Assembly (NCBI GenBank): GCA_963665455.1
Contig: OY762279.1
Coordinates: 2,170,001-2,234,000 of the forward strand
Reading direction: 5' to 3'
Source: VXNE01 sp963665455
Lineage (GTDB): Bacteria; Pseudomonadota; Gammaproteobacteria; Pseudomonadales; Azotimanducaceae
Length of the DNA: 64,000 nucleotides
Both the position numbers and the translations under genes were made by a program. Under the pieces are notes generated by a model. The model was not told where the DNA came from, did not search any database, and worked only from the letters and a program-made list of their open reading frames with translations. Shown here one piece after another: positions 16,551 to 25,110 of the stretch; within the stretch, counting starts at the first letter, position 1, and every line of letters begins with the position of its first letter.

Positions 16551-17927
16551 ATGCCAAGGAGAGTCGCCATCGTCGGCGCGGGGGTCGCGGGCCTCGGCGC
16601 CGCGTGGGCGTTGCACCGGCATCCCGACCGGTTCGACTTCCGCGTGTTCGAAGCCGAGGCGCACTTGGGCGGCAACGCGATCACCGCCGACATGCCCCAG
16701 GACGACGGGACGTCGATTCCCTTCGACATCTCCGTCACCGCGTGCATCCCGTCGGTGTATCACCACATCCTGATCGTGATGCGGCAACTCGGCATCGGAC
16801 TCATCGACACCCGCTTCAGCTACAGCGTCCGCTACCGGGGCGGCATCTACGCGCATGACCTGGACTGCGACATCGCCCGCGAGCTGGCACCGGAGATCGA
16901 GAAGTTCCAGCGGGTGCTCAAGCGCCTGCAACGGTTTGGCCGCCTCAACCGGTCGCGGTCCAAGTTCCTGAATGCCCTCAACCCCTACAACTACGTGAGC
17001 ATGGGCGCCGTCCTCAACTTCGGCCGGTTCTCCGGGGACTTCCGCTACAAGGTGCTGAAGCCCATGTTCGTCAACTTCCTGATGGCGACGAACGTCTTCG
17101 ACATGCCGGCCTCGCTGTTCGCCCGGTATCTCGAGTTCTTCGACATCGTGAACGCCACGCCCATGCGGACCTGGGAGGGCGGGACGCGGCGCATCTACGA
17201 GAGTCTGACGGAACCGTTTCGCGACCGGATCCATCTCCAACGGCGGGTCGCCAAGGTCGTCCGGTCCGGGTCGTCGGTGCGCGTACACGACGAGCACGGC
17301 GCGGTCGAGACGTTCGACGACGTGATCTTCGCCTGCAACGCCAACCAGACCCTGATGGCCCTGGACAAGCCGAGCTTCCTCGAGGGCTGGCTGCTGTCGT
17401 CGATCCGCTACGAGAGCGAACTGCACAACCACGCCATCGTCCACTCCGACGCCTCGCTCCTGCCGGACAACGAAGCGCAGCCCTTGGAGACCCGCAGCAA
17501 CCACATCGAGCAGTACGGCGCCCGCCCCGACAACTACGAAATCACCTACATCATGCACAACCAGCAGCCGTGGGCGAAGTCTTCGGACAAGCCCTGCCTC
17601 GTGACCTACAACCCGGTCAGCCGCATCGACGAGAGCAAGATCGTCAAGCGCTGGTGGTTCCAGCACGTCGTACACGATGTGCGCCATATCGCCTTCGTGG
17701 TCCAGATATTCCGCCTAATCCAGGGCAAGCGACGCACCTGGCACTGCGGCGCGCACACGCTGATCAACAGCCAGGAGACGTGTTTCGTCACCGGCCTCGT
17801 GACGGCGCGGCAGCTCGGCGCCGACTATCCGTTCGAGGACAACGACGCCCGCAAGTGGTTCAACTTCTACGGGCGGATGATGTACGGATGGCGCTTCCGG
17901 AAGGCACGGCGTCGGCGCAACGGCTAG
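16551..17927 (+). CDS. FAD/NAD(P)-dependent oxidoreductase (amine-oxidase/desaturase-like)
   Basis: 458 residues. The N-terminal Rossmann motif is VAIVGAGVAGLGAAWAL with the acidic end of strand 2 at VFEAEAHLGG, so it binds FAD. The middle (TRRIYESLTEPFRDRIHLQRRV ... FDDVIFACNANQTLMAL) and the end (CFVTGLVTARQLGADYPFED) match the NAD(P)-binding 'predicted flavoprotein' group often found near lipid-modifying genes such as cyclopropane-fatty-acid synthase or DUF1365. It starts 219 bases from the palindrome and is read away from it. The substrate is unknown. Confidence 0.82.
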   Translation: MPRRVAIVGAGVAGLGAAWALHRHPDRFDFRVFEAEAHLGGNAITADMPQDDGTSIPFDISVTACIPSVYHHILIVMRQLGIGLIDTRFSYSVRYRGGIYAHDLDCDIARELAPEIEKFQRVLKRLQRFGRLNRSRSKFLNALNPYNYVSMGAVLNFGRFSGDFRYKVLKPMFVNFLMATNVFDMPASLFARYLEFFDIVNATPMRTWEGGTRRIYESLTEPFRDRIHLQRRVAKVVRSGSSVRVHDEHGAVETFDDVIFACNANQTLMALDKPSFLEGWLLSSIRYESELHNHAIVHSDASLLPDNEAQPLETRSNHIEQYGARPDNYEITYIMHNQQPWAKSSDKPCLVTYNPVSRIDESKIVKRWWFQHVVHDVRHIAFVVQIFRLIQGKRRTWHCGAHTLINSQETCFVTGLVTARQLGADYPFEDNDARKWFNFYGRMMYGWRFRKARRRRNG

Positions 17928-18180
17928 CAGAGTGTCGGACCTATTGCGGCAACGATAAGCCCCCACACGTGACGCCCAACGCCGAGCTGGAACGGCTTGG
18001 GCTGGGGCCAGGAGCCTTCAGCCGGGGGAGCGAGCGGGTTGCTCCATGCAAGGCTGGTGTGGCTGGGCCGGAGGCGGCGACGCGAGCGTCGCGCCGGTGC
18101 GTAGCGGGAGCGAAGCACCGGACCGGCTATGGGGCGCTCGCATGAAGACTCGGCGCCCGCCAGGGCGACGGCTTCGGTGG

Positions 18181-19040
18181 CTAGCTCAAGTCCTCCACCC
18201 GCTCCAGCAACCCCGCGCCCGTATCGCAGTCGATGATCCGCTCGCCCACCAGCGCGAGCGCGTCGTGGTCCGCGACACCGGCGAGACGGCGCGCGAGCGC
18301 CGCCGCCGTGTCGGAACCGAACTTGCGCTCCGCCAGGCGGTAGAGCATCGCGCGCTGGCGCTCCACGCCTTCTGCGACCCCCTCGGCCACGCCCTCCGCC
18401 CGGCCCTGGGCCACGCCCTCCGCCCGGCCCTGGGCCATGCCCTCCGCGCGCTCGCGCCCGAAATGCTCGGCCTTCCACTCGTTGAACCGCACCTCGATCA
18501 TGCTCGTCATGTCCGGCGCCTCCGTTCCCTCCAGTGCGTCGAACGGCGGCAGCGAACCGCCCCCCGACAATCTCGTCCACAACTCCCCCGCCCACGCATG
18601 CAGCGCCTGGCGGAACGGCAAACCCGCGGCACCGGCGAACCGGGCAAGCTCCTCTGCGAGCGCCGCCGCCAGTCCGTCCGGCGCGTCGTCCTGCCGCAGC
18701 AGCCGCGCCACCGCGCGCAGGCGGTTGTCCTCGGGCCAATCGTCCATCCGCTAGGTCAAGCAGGATGTACGCCTGCGGCTGGAACGGCGCCAGTTGCGCC
18801 GCCGGCCCCGCCGGCAACGGCCGCAGCGGCTCCAGGCCGTCCGCCGTCGACCACCGCGCGGCGCCGTCGTACACGACGACCGGCAGCACTAGCGGCGCGT
18901 CCCCGGCGGGAATCAGTCCCTGGCGGCGCAGCGTGTCCAGTTGCCGGGCGGCGTACTCGCGCATGCGTTCCGGCATGTTCGGGTCGTTGCCGGACTGAAA
19001 CTCGGTGGACACCACCACATAGGCGGGGCGCCCGTCCGGC
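18181..19040 (-). pseudogene. Broken Rpn-family (PD-(D/E)XK) recombination-promoting nuclease/putative transposase
   Basis: Two frames together resemble an Rpn nuclease. The upstream frame gives RPAYVVVSTEFQSGNDPNMPER ('EFQS' is the nuclease core), QLDTLRRQGLIPAGDAP, VLPVVVYDGAARWST and FQPQAYILLDLA. Near 18,750 the frame shifts and continues from MDDWPEDNRLRAVARLL to a C-terminal domain with AEG-x-AQGR repeats. The normal N-terminal 50-60 residues before RPAYVVV are missing or scrambled, so it is both truncated and frameshifted. Rpn proteins are DNA endonucleases linked to RecA-independent recombination and phage defence. The 253 bases before it (17928-18180) hold no gene that I can see. Confidence 0.7.
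18387..18450. repeat. 24-bp tandem repeat inside the Rpn remnant
   Basis: Two perfect 24-base units beginning CCACGCCCTCCGCCCGGCCC plus a partial third (64 bases in all). On the minus strand they encode the repeated AQGRAEGV segment typical of the Rpn C-terminal linker. Unit number is expected to vary by slippage. Confidence 0.8.
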
Positions 19041-19145
19041 AACGCCGCGCAGTTCGACGCCGAACAGGGCGTCGCCGCCACGGCGGCTGACCTCTCCTAG
19101 CGCCGCTGCAACGAATAGCGCTGCGACTCGCCCACCGCGTGGCGA

Positions 19146-19628
19146 TCAGTTCGGCTCCCCGACGGCGCAAGTACCACACACCCCCTTGATCTCGACCACC
19201 GCGTTGTCCGGCCGGAACCCGTGCGCGTCCGCGATCTGGGACAGCAGCGTCTCCAGCCCCCTGGACTCCACCTCGTCCACGTGTCCGCAGGAGGAACAGA
19301 GCAGGAACTGGCTCTCGTGCGCGTGGTGGGGATGGTCGCACGCCAAGTAGGTTTGGGCGGATTGCAGCCGGTGGACGAGGCCGGTGCGCATGAGGAAGTC
19401 CAGGTGCCGGTAGACGGTCAGCGGCGCGATCTTGCGTTCCTGCCGCTGCTCCAGAAGCGCGATGAGTTCGTAGGCGGAAACCGGCCGGCCGCAGGCCAGC
19501 ATCTCCGCGTAGACCGCTAGGCGGGCCGGGGTCAGCCGCTCGCCCTTCTCCGCGCAGCGCCCTTCGGCGAGCCTGCGCCACTTCGCCGCGAGCGGGGCCG
19601 CGCTCACCAACCGTTTAGCCAATTCCAT
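19146..19628 (-). CDS. zur: Fur-family zinc uptake regulator
   Basis: 160 residues. A winged-helix domain (LTPARLAVYAEML, APLTVYRHLDFLMRTGLVHRL) is followed by the dimerisation domain with HPHHAHESQFLLCSSCGHVDEVE and, at the end, VCGTC, which form the structural CxxC...CxxC zinc site. The long N-terminal extension and the 'CxxCG ... CGTC' spacing match Zur rather than Fur or PerR. It should repress zinc-acquisition genes when zinc is plentiful. It follows the MerC-like gene by 40 bases and is probably in the same operon; a probable Zur box lies upstream of that operon. RBS GAGGG precedes ATG 19628. Confidence 0.85.
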   Translation of the reverse strand: MELAKRLVSAAPLAAKWRRLAEGRCAEKGERLTPARLAVYAEMLACGRPVSAYELIALLEQRQERKIAPLTVYRHLDFLMRTGLVHRLQSAQTYLACDHPHHAHESQFLLCSSCGHVDEVESRGLETLLSQIADAHGFRPDNAVVEIKGVCGTCAVGEPN

Positions 19629-19668
19629 GCACCCTCGGGAGCCCCCCGATCACTCCGGTTGCCGACGA

Positions 19669-20103
19669 TCAAGGTTCATTGGATTCGGCCGGGAAGCCTT
19701 GCGCACCGTCGGGACCACATCTTCGTAGCCAGTGCCAAACGTGCGCCGAGGCCAAGAGCACGCCGCCGGCAACGGTGATCGTTTCCTCGTACGCCGACGC
19801 CGCCTCCACGAACGCGGCCAGCAGCAGCAACCCGAGGCCAGTCAATGCCGCACCGACGAACAGCCGGTTGCCGGCCATCGGCCGGGTCTTCCAGATCACG
19901 CGGAGGCTCACGGGTACCGCCGCGACCACCAGGACGCGATGCACCAACTCGCTCCCCGCAGCCTGGGCAACCAGCGGCATCAGCCCCACCAGCACGGGTA
20001 GCGCGACACAGTGGAGCACGCACAGGGTCGAGAGCCCGACCGCGTACATATCCCACCGCGCCGCCGGGCGCCACCGCACATCCTTGGCGTCGAACGAACC
20101 CAT
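19669..20103 (-). CDS. MerC-domain membrane protein
   Basis: 144 residues with four hydrophobic segments. The first carries LSTLCVLHCVALPVLVGLMP, whose C-x-x-x-x-C-type cysteine pair and flanking helix identify the MerC domain. Classical MerC imports Hg2+, but MerC-domain proteins next to zur and a ZnuD-like receptor are more probably part of zinc homeostasis. Its start lies 28 bases from a palindromic Zur-box-like element, so it is probably Zur-repressed together with the divergent genes. Confidence 0.8.
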   Translation of the reverse strand: MGSFDAKDVRWRPAARWDMYAVGLSTLCVLHCVALPVLVGLMPLVAQAAGSELVHRVLVVAAVPVSLRVIWKTRPMAGNRLFVGAALTGLGLLLLAAFVEAASAYEETITVAGGVLLASAHVWHWLRRCGPDGAQGFPAESNEP

Positions 20104-20130
20104 GAATGCCGCCGTTTCCGCCGCCAGAAA

Positions 20131-20150
20131 GGTTATGTTATAACGTACTG
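20131..20150. promoter_or_regulatory. Probable Zur box
   Basis: GGTTATGTTATAACGTACTG contains the dyad TATGTTATAACGTA around a perfect GTTATAAC core. Proteobacterial Zur operators have the core TGTTATA...TATAACA. It sits between the divergent merC-zur operon and the small secreted protein/ZnuD-like genes, exactly where a Zur site would regulate both. Confidence 0.6.
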
Positions 20151-20233
20151 TAGTTTTGATCGCAACGGCACCTTGGCGTTCCGTGTCCGCACCCCATCAC
20201 GACAACGTTAGTCGCTCTCGGCCGGATGCCCGC

Positions 20234-20497
20234 ATGCTCCGGCGAGGGGCCTTGCTTGCCGCATTCGTGCTGTGCGTGGGGACCACGGTCGCCGATGTGC
20301 ACCTCCCCCTGGACGATTGTGAAGAGGAGGTCTGCACGCTCTGCGCGCCCTGCGAGCAGGGATACGTTCCGGAACTCGGCCGGGTTGACGCCCAGCCGTC
20401 CGAATGGCGCCGGTCGAACCCCTTGCCGGCGTGCTCGGCCACCCTTCCTCCCCGTTCCTACGAAGCCGGTAGCCCCCGCGCCCCTCCCGTCTCCTGA
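20234..20497 (+). CDS. Small secreted cysteine-rich protein of the zinc locus
   Basis: About 87 residues: signal peptide MLRRGALLAAFVLCVGTTVAD, then HLPLDDCEEEVCTLCAPCEQ, with four cysteines in CxxxxCxxCxxC spacing, and a Pro/Ser/Arg-rich tail. Small His/Cys-rich periplasmic proteins of this layout are common just upstream of ZnuD-type receptors and are thought to handle zinc in the periplasm. No strong ribosome-binding site precedes 20234, and in-frame upstream starts (20156, 20183) exist, so the start is uncertain. It is probably co-transcribed with the receptor gene 76 bases downstream. Confidence 0.55.
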   Translation: MLRRGALLAAFVLCVGTTVADVHLPLDDCEEEVCTLCAPCEQGYVPELGRVDAQPSEWRRSNPLPACSATLPPRSYEAGSPRAPPVS

Positions 20498-20572
20498 CCC
20501 CAACGCAACCAAGCGCGCGCGGTCGCCCCGTGCATCGCGCGTGTTTGTTCACTGGACTCACTGGAGATGGCC

Positions 20573-22822
20573 ATGAAACGCAAACGAATGATCTTGCTGG
20601 CGGCGGCACCGTGGCTGGCGGCGGCCACGTTCGCCGAAGAAGGGGTTGCCGAGGAAGCGCCGGACCTGGTCGAGGAGATCCTCGTCCTGGCGCACCCGCT
20701 CGCGCGCGACGGACTCGCGCAGCCGAGCGACGTGCTCGAAGCCGACGAGCTGGACCGCAAGGTGGTGGACAACATCGGCGCGACCGTCGGCAACGAGCCG
20801 GGCATCCACAACAGTTCGTACGGCGCGGGGGCGGGGCGACCCATCATCCACGGCCTCGGCGGCGCGCGCGTGCGCGTCATGGAGGAACAGATCGACACGC
20901 TCGACGTTTCCGTCAGCAGCGGCGACCACGCCGTCACCGTCGACCCCTTCATCGCCGAGCGCGTGGAGGTCCTGAAGGGCTCGGCCACCCTGCTCTACGG
21001 CTCGGGCGCCATCGGGGGCGTGGTCGATGTCCACACCGGACGCATCCCGCACGAGGTGCCCGAGCGCGTCCGCGGTGCCGTGGACCTGCGCGGCTCCGAC
21101 AATGGCGACGGCCGGAACGGCTCCTTCCGGCTCGACGGCGGCGGGGGCAACATGGCGTGGCACCTCGACGGCTTCTCCCGCGAGGCGGACGACTACGACA
21201 TCCCCGGGTTCGCCGAGTCCGCGTACCTGCGCGCCCTTGAAGAAGAGGAGGGGCACCACGACGAGCACGGGGACGAGCACGGTGCCGACGACCACGACGA
21301 CGAGGCGGATGACCACGACGACGAGGAAGACCACCACGACGACGAGGAAGGGCACGAGGACGAGCATGGGCACGAGGAGGAGGTCCGCGGGCACCTTCCC
21401 GGTAGTGGCATCGAGGTCCGCGGCGGTTCCGTCGGCTTCTCCTTCATCGGCGAGCGTGGCTTCGTCGGCCTGGCCGTCAGTCGCCTCGACTCCGAGTACG
21501 GCATCCCCGGCCACAGCCACGCCCACGGCCACCACGACGAGCACGAAGAAGCCGGACACCACGACGACGACGAGCACGCGGACGACCATGACGACGACGA
21601 GCACGCGGAGGACGACCACGACGACGAGGAGCACCACGATGAAGCCGAGAGCCCTCCCGTCGTCGACCTCGAGCAGACGCGCATCGACTTCGAGGCAGGC
21701 TTGGCCGATCCGTTCGACGGCTTCGAGCGCCTGAGCCTCCGGCTCGGCATCAACGACTACGAACACGCGGAGAACGAAGCCGGCGAGGTGGGAACGGTCT
21801 TCTCGAACGAGGCGTGGGAGGCCCGCGCGGAGTTGACGCACCGTCCGGTCGGCGGTTGGCGCGGCGCCCTCGGCGTCCAGCTTGGCGACCGGGAGTTCTC
21901 GGTGGTCGGCGAAGAAGCCTTCACGCCTCCCGTGGACACGTCGTCCGCCGGGCTGTTCTGGGTCGGCGAACGCGCCCTCGGTGAACTCGGCCTGGAGGCG
22001 GGCGTGCGCTACGACCGCGTCGAGCACGCCCCCGCCGACGGCCGCAGCCGCGACTTCGGCGGCGGCAGCGCCTCGCTCGGCCTCATCGTGCCGCTCGGCG
22101 CGGGTTGGGAGGGCACGTTGCTGGCCGACTACTCGTCCCGTGCGCCGGTGGGCGAGGAACTCTTCTCCGACAGCCCGCACCCCGGTACGGGCGTCTTCGA
22201 GATCGGGGATCCGGGGCTCGACCACGAGAAGGCCCGCAACCTGGCGGCCACGATCAGCGGCGGCCGAGACCGCTGGTCCGTGCGGGGCACCTTCTACTAC
22301 ACGGACTTCGCGGACTTCATCTACCAGGCCGCGACGGACGAGGAGCGGGAAGGCTTCGACGTGCGCCGGTACGCCCAGGCCGACGCGACCTTCGCCGGCT
22401 TCGAGGTGGAGGGCCGCGTGACCATCGCCGAGTGGGGCGTCGGCCGTCTCGACCTCGGGGCGTTCTTCGACACGGTGTCGCCGGAACTGGACATCTCGGG
22501 CAACGACAACCTGCCGCTCATTCCGCCCGACCGGGTCGGGGTGTCCCTCGACTTCACGAGCGACCGCCTGCTGGCCAACGTGGACTACGTGCGGGCCTCC
22601 GACCAGGATGACGTCTCCGAGTTCGAGCTGCCGACGGACGGCTACGACGACCTGCGCGCGCGGATCGCCTGGCGGTTCCGCCCCGCCGACATGACCGTCG
22701 ACCTATACCTGGCCGGGCGCAACCTCACCGACGACGAGCAGCGGCTGCACACGTCCATCGTCAAGGACATGGCGCCCCAGATGGGACGCACGATCGAGGC
22801 GGGGCTGCGGATGCGCTTTTAG
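20573..22822 (+). CDS. znuD: TonB-dependent zinc receptor, ZnuD-like, with His/Asp-rich loops
   Basis: 749 residues. Signal peptide MKRKRMILLAAAPWLAAATFA; plug domain (VEEILVLAHPL, GATVGNEPGIHNSSYGAGAGRPIIHGLGGARVRV in consecutive segments, VEVLKGSATLLYGSGAIGGVV); 22-strand barrel ending in EAGLRMRF, terminal Phe. Two extracellular loops, about residues 222-265 and 315-360, are made almost wholly of His, Asp and Glu (for example HHDEHGDEHGADDHDDEADD), as in ZnuD receptors that capture Zn2+ under limitation. ATG 20573 was chosen because GGAG lies 6 bases before it. Control by the Zur box upstream is likely. Its stop overlaps that of the convergent PQQ dehydrogenase gene by 4 bases. Confidence 0.88.
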   Translation: MKRKRMILLAAAPWLAAATFAEEGVAEEAPDLVEEILVLAHPLARDGLAQPSDVLEADELDRKVVDNIGATVGNEPGIHNSSYGAGAGRPIIHGLGGARVRVMEEQIDTLDVSVSSGDHAVTVDPFIAERVEVLKGSATLLYGSGAIGGVVDVHTGRIPHEVPERVRGAVDLRGSDNGDGRNGSFRLDGGGGNMAWHLDGFSREADDYDIPGFAESAYLRALEEEEGHHDEHGDEHGADDHDDEADDHDDEEDHHDDEEGHEDEHGHEEEVRGHLPGSGIEVRGGSVGFSFIGERGFVGLAVSRLDSEYGIPGHSHAHGHHDEHEEAGHHDDDEHADDHDDDEHAEDDHDDEEHHDEAESPPVVDLEQTRIDFEAGLADPFDGFERLSLRLGINDYEHAENEAGEVGTVFSNEAWEARAELTHRPVGGWRGALGVQLGDREFSVVGEEAFTPPVDTSSAGLFWVGERALGELGLEAGVRYDRVEHAPADGRSRDFGGGSASLGLIVPLGAGWEGTLLADYSSRAPVGEELFSDSPHPGTGVFEIGDPGLDHEKARNLAATISGGRDRWSVRGTFYYTDFADFIYQAATDEEREGFDVRRYAQADATFAGFEVEGRVTIAEWGVGRLDLGAFFDTVSPELDISGNDNLPLIPPDRVGVSLDFTSDRLLANVDYVRASDQDDVSEFELPTDGYDDLRARIAWRFRPADMTVDLYLAGRNLTDDEQRLHTSIVKDMAPQMGRTIEAGLRMRF

Positions 22823-24879
22823 GGAGGCCCCATGCCGCCGCCGTGTTGCTGCGCCTCATAGGCATCCCAGGCCGCATTGACCTGATATGCAAGCAAAGTC
22901 TCGGCGGTCCGCTCGTCGACCTCGTAAGCCGGCATGCCCGTGGATTTCAGCGCCCCGTCAAGCACCGCCTGTAGATACTCCAGCGACGTTGGGAGTTTTA
23001 CGCGCAGGTCGGGCGCCGTGCCGCCGAGACCTACGGCGTACTTCCCGTGACAGATCATGCAGCCGTATGTCTCATATGCCAGTGCGCCGGCTCCGGCCAA
23101 AACGGGGTCCATGCGTGCGACAGTGGGTCTCGGTATCCGCGTGGGTTCCGCCCAGGCGGGCGTCTCCGCTTCACCGTCCAGCGCAAAGGCCAGGAGACGA
23201 GGCTGACTGCGCGCACGCGGTGTACTGGAGTAATGCCCGAGCCCGGTCGAGGTCATGGATGCCGTCGGTCTGCCCGCGGGAACGATAACGAACTGGCGTC
23301 CCTCGACCATCACCGTCGATGGCGCGGCGCGGATCGCGCCGCCTGCGGGGGCGCTCCAGCGCGGTTCGCCGGACGAGGCGTCATACGCGGTCAGGTAACC
23401 TTCGGCGCTGCCCTGGAACACCAAGCCACCGCTGGTGTGGAGCAGGCCACCGTTCACCGGCAACCCGCTCGACCGCCGCCACACCTCGCTTTGCGTGATC
23501 AGGTCCCAGGCCACCACCTCACCGAATCTCCGCCAGGACGGATCGGACGGATCTCCGTAGTAGAAGTCAAAGCGGAAGCCCACACCGCCATCGTCCCTCG
23601 ACATTGCCGTCGGTATGTTCATTACGGGGATATACAGGAGGTGCCGCTGTGGATTGAATGCCAACGGTTCCCATCCATGCGCGCCAAGGCCGCCGGTAGG
23701 CACCAGTCTCGTCACCCCGTCCCCTTGCTCCCAATACCGCGCCGACGGGTCGAAGATCGGCCGCCCGAATTCATCCAACCCTTTCGCCCAGGTGACCGGT
23801 ACGTAGTTCTTTCCCGAAAGGAACTCGCCGCTGGCCGCATCGAACAAGTAAACGAAACCGTTCTTGGGCACGCTGACGACCACCCGGCGGTCTGCGCCAA
23901 AGACAGGCAGCGTCGCGAGCATGAGCCCGACCGCGGGTTCCCAATTCCAGCCGTCGCCGGGAACCTGGGAGAAGTGCCATCGGTAGTCGCCCGTGTCCGC
24001 ATCCAGCGCCACCAACGCGTTGGTGAAGAGCTCATCGCCCGCACCCTTGCCGCGCATGGTGGGGTTCAGGGGTGCGGGCCCGCCGGTGCCGATGATGAGC
24101 TGATTCGTCTGTGCGTCGTAGACCATCGCATCCCAGACGCTGCCGCAGCCCTTGGTGCGCTCATACCAACCCTCCCCCCAGGTGGCCATGGCGCGGAGGT
24201 AGAGCTCGTTCTCGGGTGGCTGGTCCGGATCGCCCGGTACCGTGTAGAAGCGCCAGAGATGCTTGCCGGTTCCGGCATCGAACGCATTCACATGGCCGCG
24301 ATTGCTGCCCGAGTCCTGGCAGGCGTTGCCGATGAACACCTTGCCCGCACCCACCCTGGGCGCGCCGGTGATGCTGTAGCCCTGCGCGGCATCGCAGGCC
24401 TCTGCCTCCCAGCGCCCGACCCCCGTGGCCTGGTCGATGGCCACGAGGCGGCAGTCCGCGGTCGCGACGATGGCGAGATCGCCGTAAAGCGCGACACCCC
24501 GGTTGATACGCATCCCGAGCGCCTCGTCGATAGAACCGGACCGTGGGGACTTCAAGGGCTCGTGCGTCCATAACAGTTCGCCCGTGCGCAGGTCATGGGC
24601 GAACACCTGGCTCCGTGAACCGCTCTGAAAGATCCGGCCATCCTTGATGAGCGGGTTGCCGACCGGACCATCCAGCGTAGGCAGATCGACAGACCAGACC
24701 AACCCCAGCCGCGCGACGGTATCGGTGTTGATCTGATCCAGATCCGAATGGTGCTGCATCTCGGGCGAATTGCCTAGGAGGGGCCAATCGGCCGAGCTAG
24801 GCGGATCGGCAGCCAGGGCGAACCCTGCCGGCAGCAGGGCGCCCGCGAGCCCCTTGGCAACGATGCCGAAGACGTTCAT
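22819..24879 (-). CDS. PQQ-dependent quinohemoprotein alcohol dehydrogenase
   Basis: 686 residues. Signal peptide (LAGALLPAGFALAAD), eight-bladed beta-propeller with repeated 'W-docking' motifs (ALDADTGDYRWHFSQVPGD; AYDASSGEPRWSAPAGG) and a fused C-terminal monoheme cytochrome c domain with CMICH and a later methionine (STGMPAYEV). Periplasmic oxidation of alcohols or aldehydes with PQQ and Ca2+ or a lanthanide, passing electrons through the heme. ATG 24879 overlaps the TGA of a truncated upstream gene (TGATG), so it was formerly downstream in an operon. Convergent with znuD, with overlapping stops. Confidence 0.88.
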   Translation of the reverse strand: MNVFGIVAKGLAGALLPAGFALAADPPSSADWPLLGNSPEMQHHSDLDQINTDTVARLGLVWSVDLPTLDGPVGNPLIKDGRIFQSGSRSQVFAHDLRTGELLWTHEPLKSPRSGSIDEALGMRINRGVALYGDLAIVATADCRLVAIDQATGVGRWEAEACDAAQGYSITGAPRVGAGKVFIGNACQDSGSNRGHVNAFDAGTGKHLWRFYTVPGDPDQPPENELYLRAMATWGEGWYERTKGCGSVWDAMVYDAQTNQLIIGTGGPAPLNPTMRGKGAGDELFTNALVALDADTGDYRWHFSQVPGDGWNWEPAVGLMLATLPVFGADRRVVVSVPKNGFVYLFDAASGEFLSGKNYVPVTWAKGLDEFGRPIFDPSARYWEQGDGVTRLVPTGGLGAHGWEPLAFNPQRHLLYIPVMNIPTAMSRDDGGVGFRFDFYYGDPSDPSWRRFGEVVAWDLITQSEVWRRSSGLPVNGGLLHTSGGLVFQGSAEGYLTAYDASSGEPRWSAPAGGAIRAAPSTVMVEGRQFVIVPAGRPTASMTSTGLGHYSSTPRARSQPRLLAFALDGEAETPAWAEPTRIPRPTVARMDPVLAGAGALAYETYGCMICHGKYAVGLGGTAPDLRVKLPTSLEYLQAVLDGALKSTGMPAYEVDERTAETLLAYQVNAAWDAYEAQQHGGGMGPP

Positions 24880-24974
24880 CACACCCGCTGGAAACCGCCC
24901 GTGTCTTCGCTGCTATCGAATGGGTAGAAGATGTAGGTAGCCACGAGATTCACCCATACGTCAACAGCGCTCTG
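24879..24974 (-). pseudogene. C-terminal remnant of the gene that once preceded the PQQ dehydrogenase
   Basis: An open stretch on the minus strand reads VWVNLVATYIFYPFDSSED and ends FQRV at a TGA that shares one base with the PQQ dehydrogenase ATG. The coupled overlap argues that it was a real gene. Further upstream the frame runs into a fragment of a different gene on the other strand, so only about 30 codons survive. I do not recognise the family. Confidence 0.35.
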
Positions 24975-25048
24975 GCGCCGCACCCCGGCACGGGCGTCTT
25001 CGAGATCGGGGATCCCGGGCTCGACCACGAGCAGGCCCGCAACCCGGA
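24962..25048 (+). pseudogene. Fragment of a TonB-dependent receptor gene
   Basis: About 68 bases (24978-25045) are nearly identical to 22175-22242 inside the znuD-like gene and encode PHPGTGVFEIGDPG in one frame, with a one-base insertion shifting the rest. The segment is too short to be functional. It is a leftover of a second ZnuD-like receptor or a displaced copy of the neighbour. Confidence 0.6.
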
Positions 25049-25061
25049 TTGACTGCAATAT

Positions 25062-25098
25062 CGGTCACAAGATACATTTTTGACCGATTAACCGGTCA
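25062..25098. promoter_or_regulatory. Candidate operator of the HipBA-like operon
   Basis: Three copies of the hexamer CGGTCA/TGACCG: CGGTCA at 25062, TGACCG at 25081 and CGGTCA at 25093. They form inverted pairs just upstream of the Xre gene start at 25111, with AT-rich spacing. HipB-type repressors bind several such dyads in their own promoter. Confidence 0.45.
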
Positions 25099-25110
25099 CA
25101 AGGCGGCGTG

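Noticed and set aside
16524..17687. Minus-strand 387-codon frame opposite the FAD oxidoreductase
   Set aside because: Antisense shadow with no recognisable motif; the plus strand has the GxGxxG cofactor site.
21240..21650. Repetitive DNA resembling a CRISPR or minisatellite
   Set aside because: The repeats are short irregular GAC/CAC-type codon runs encoding the His/Asp-rich loops; no spacers of constant length.
20558..22225. A 555-codon minus-strand frame opposite the znuD-like gene, with Val/Leu-rich repeats
   Set aside because: The repeats are the complement of the His/Asp codons. No ribosome-binding site or family pattern.
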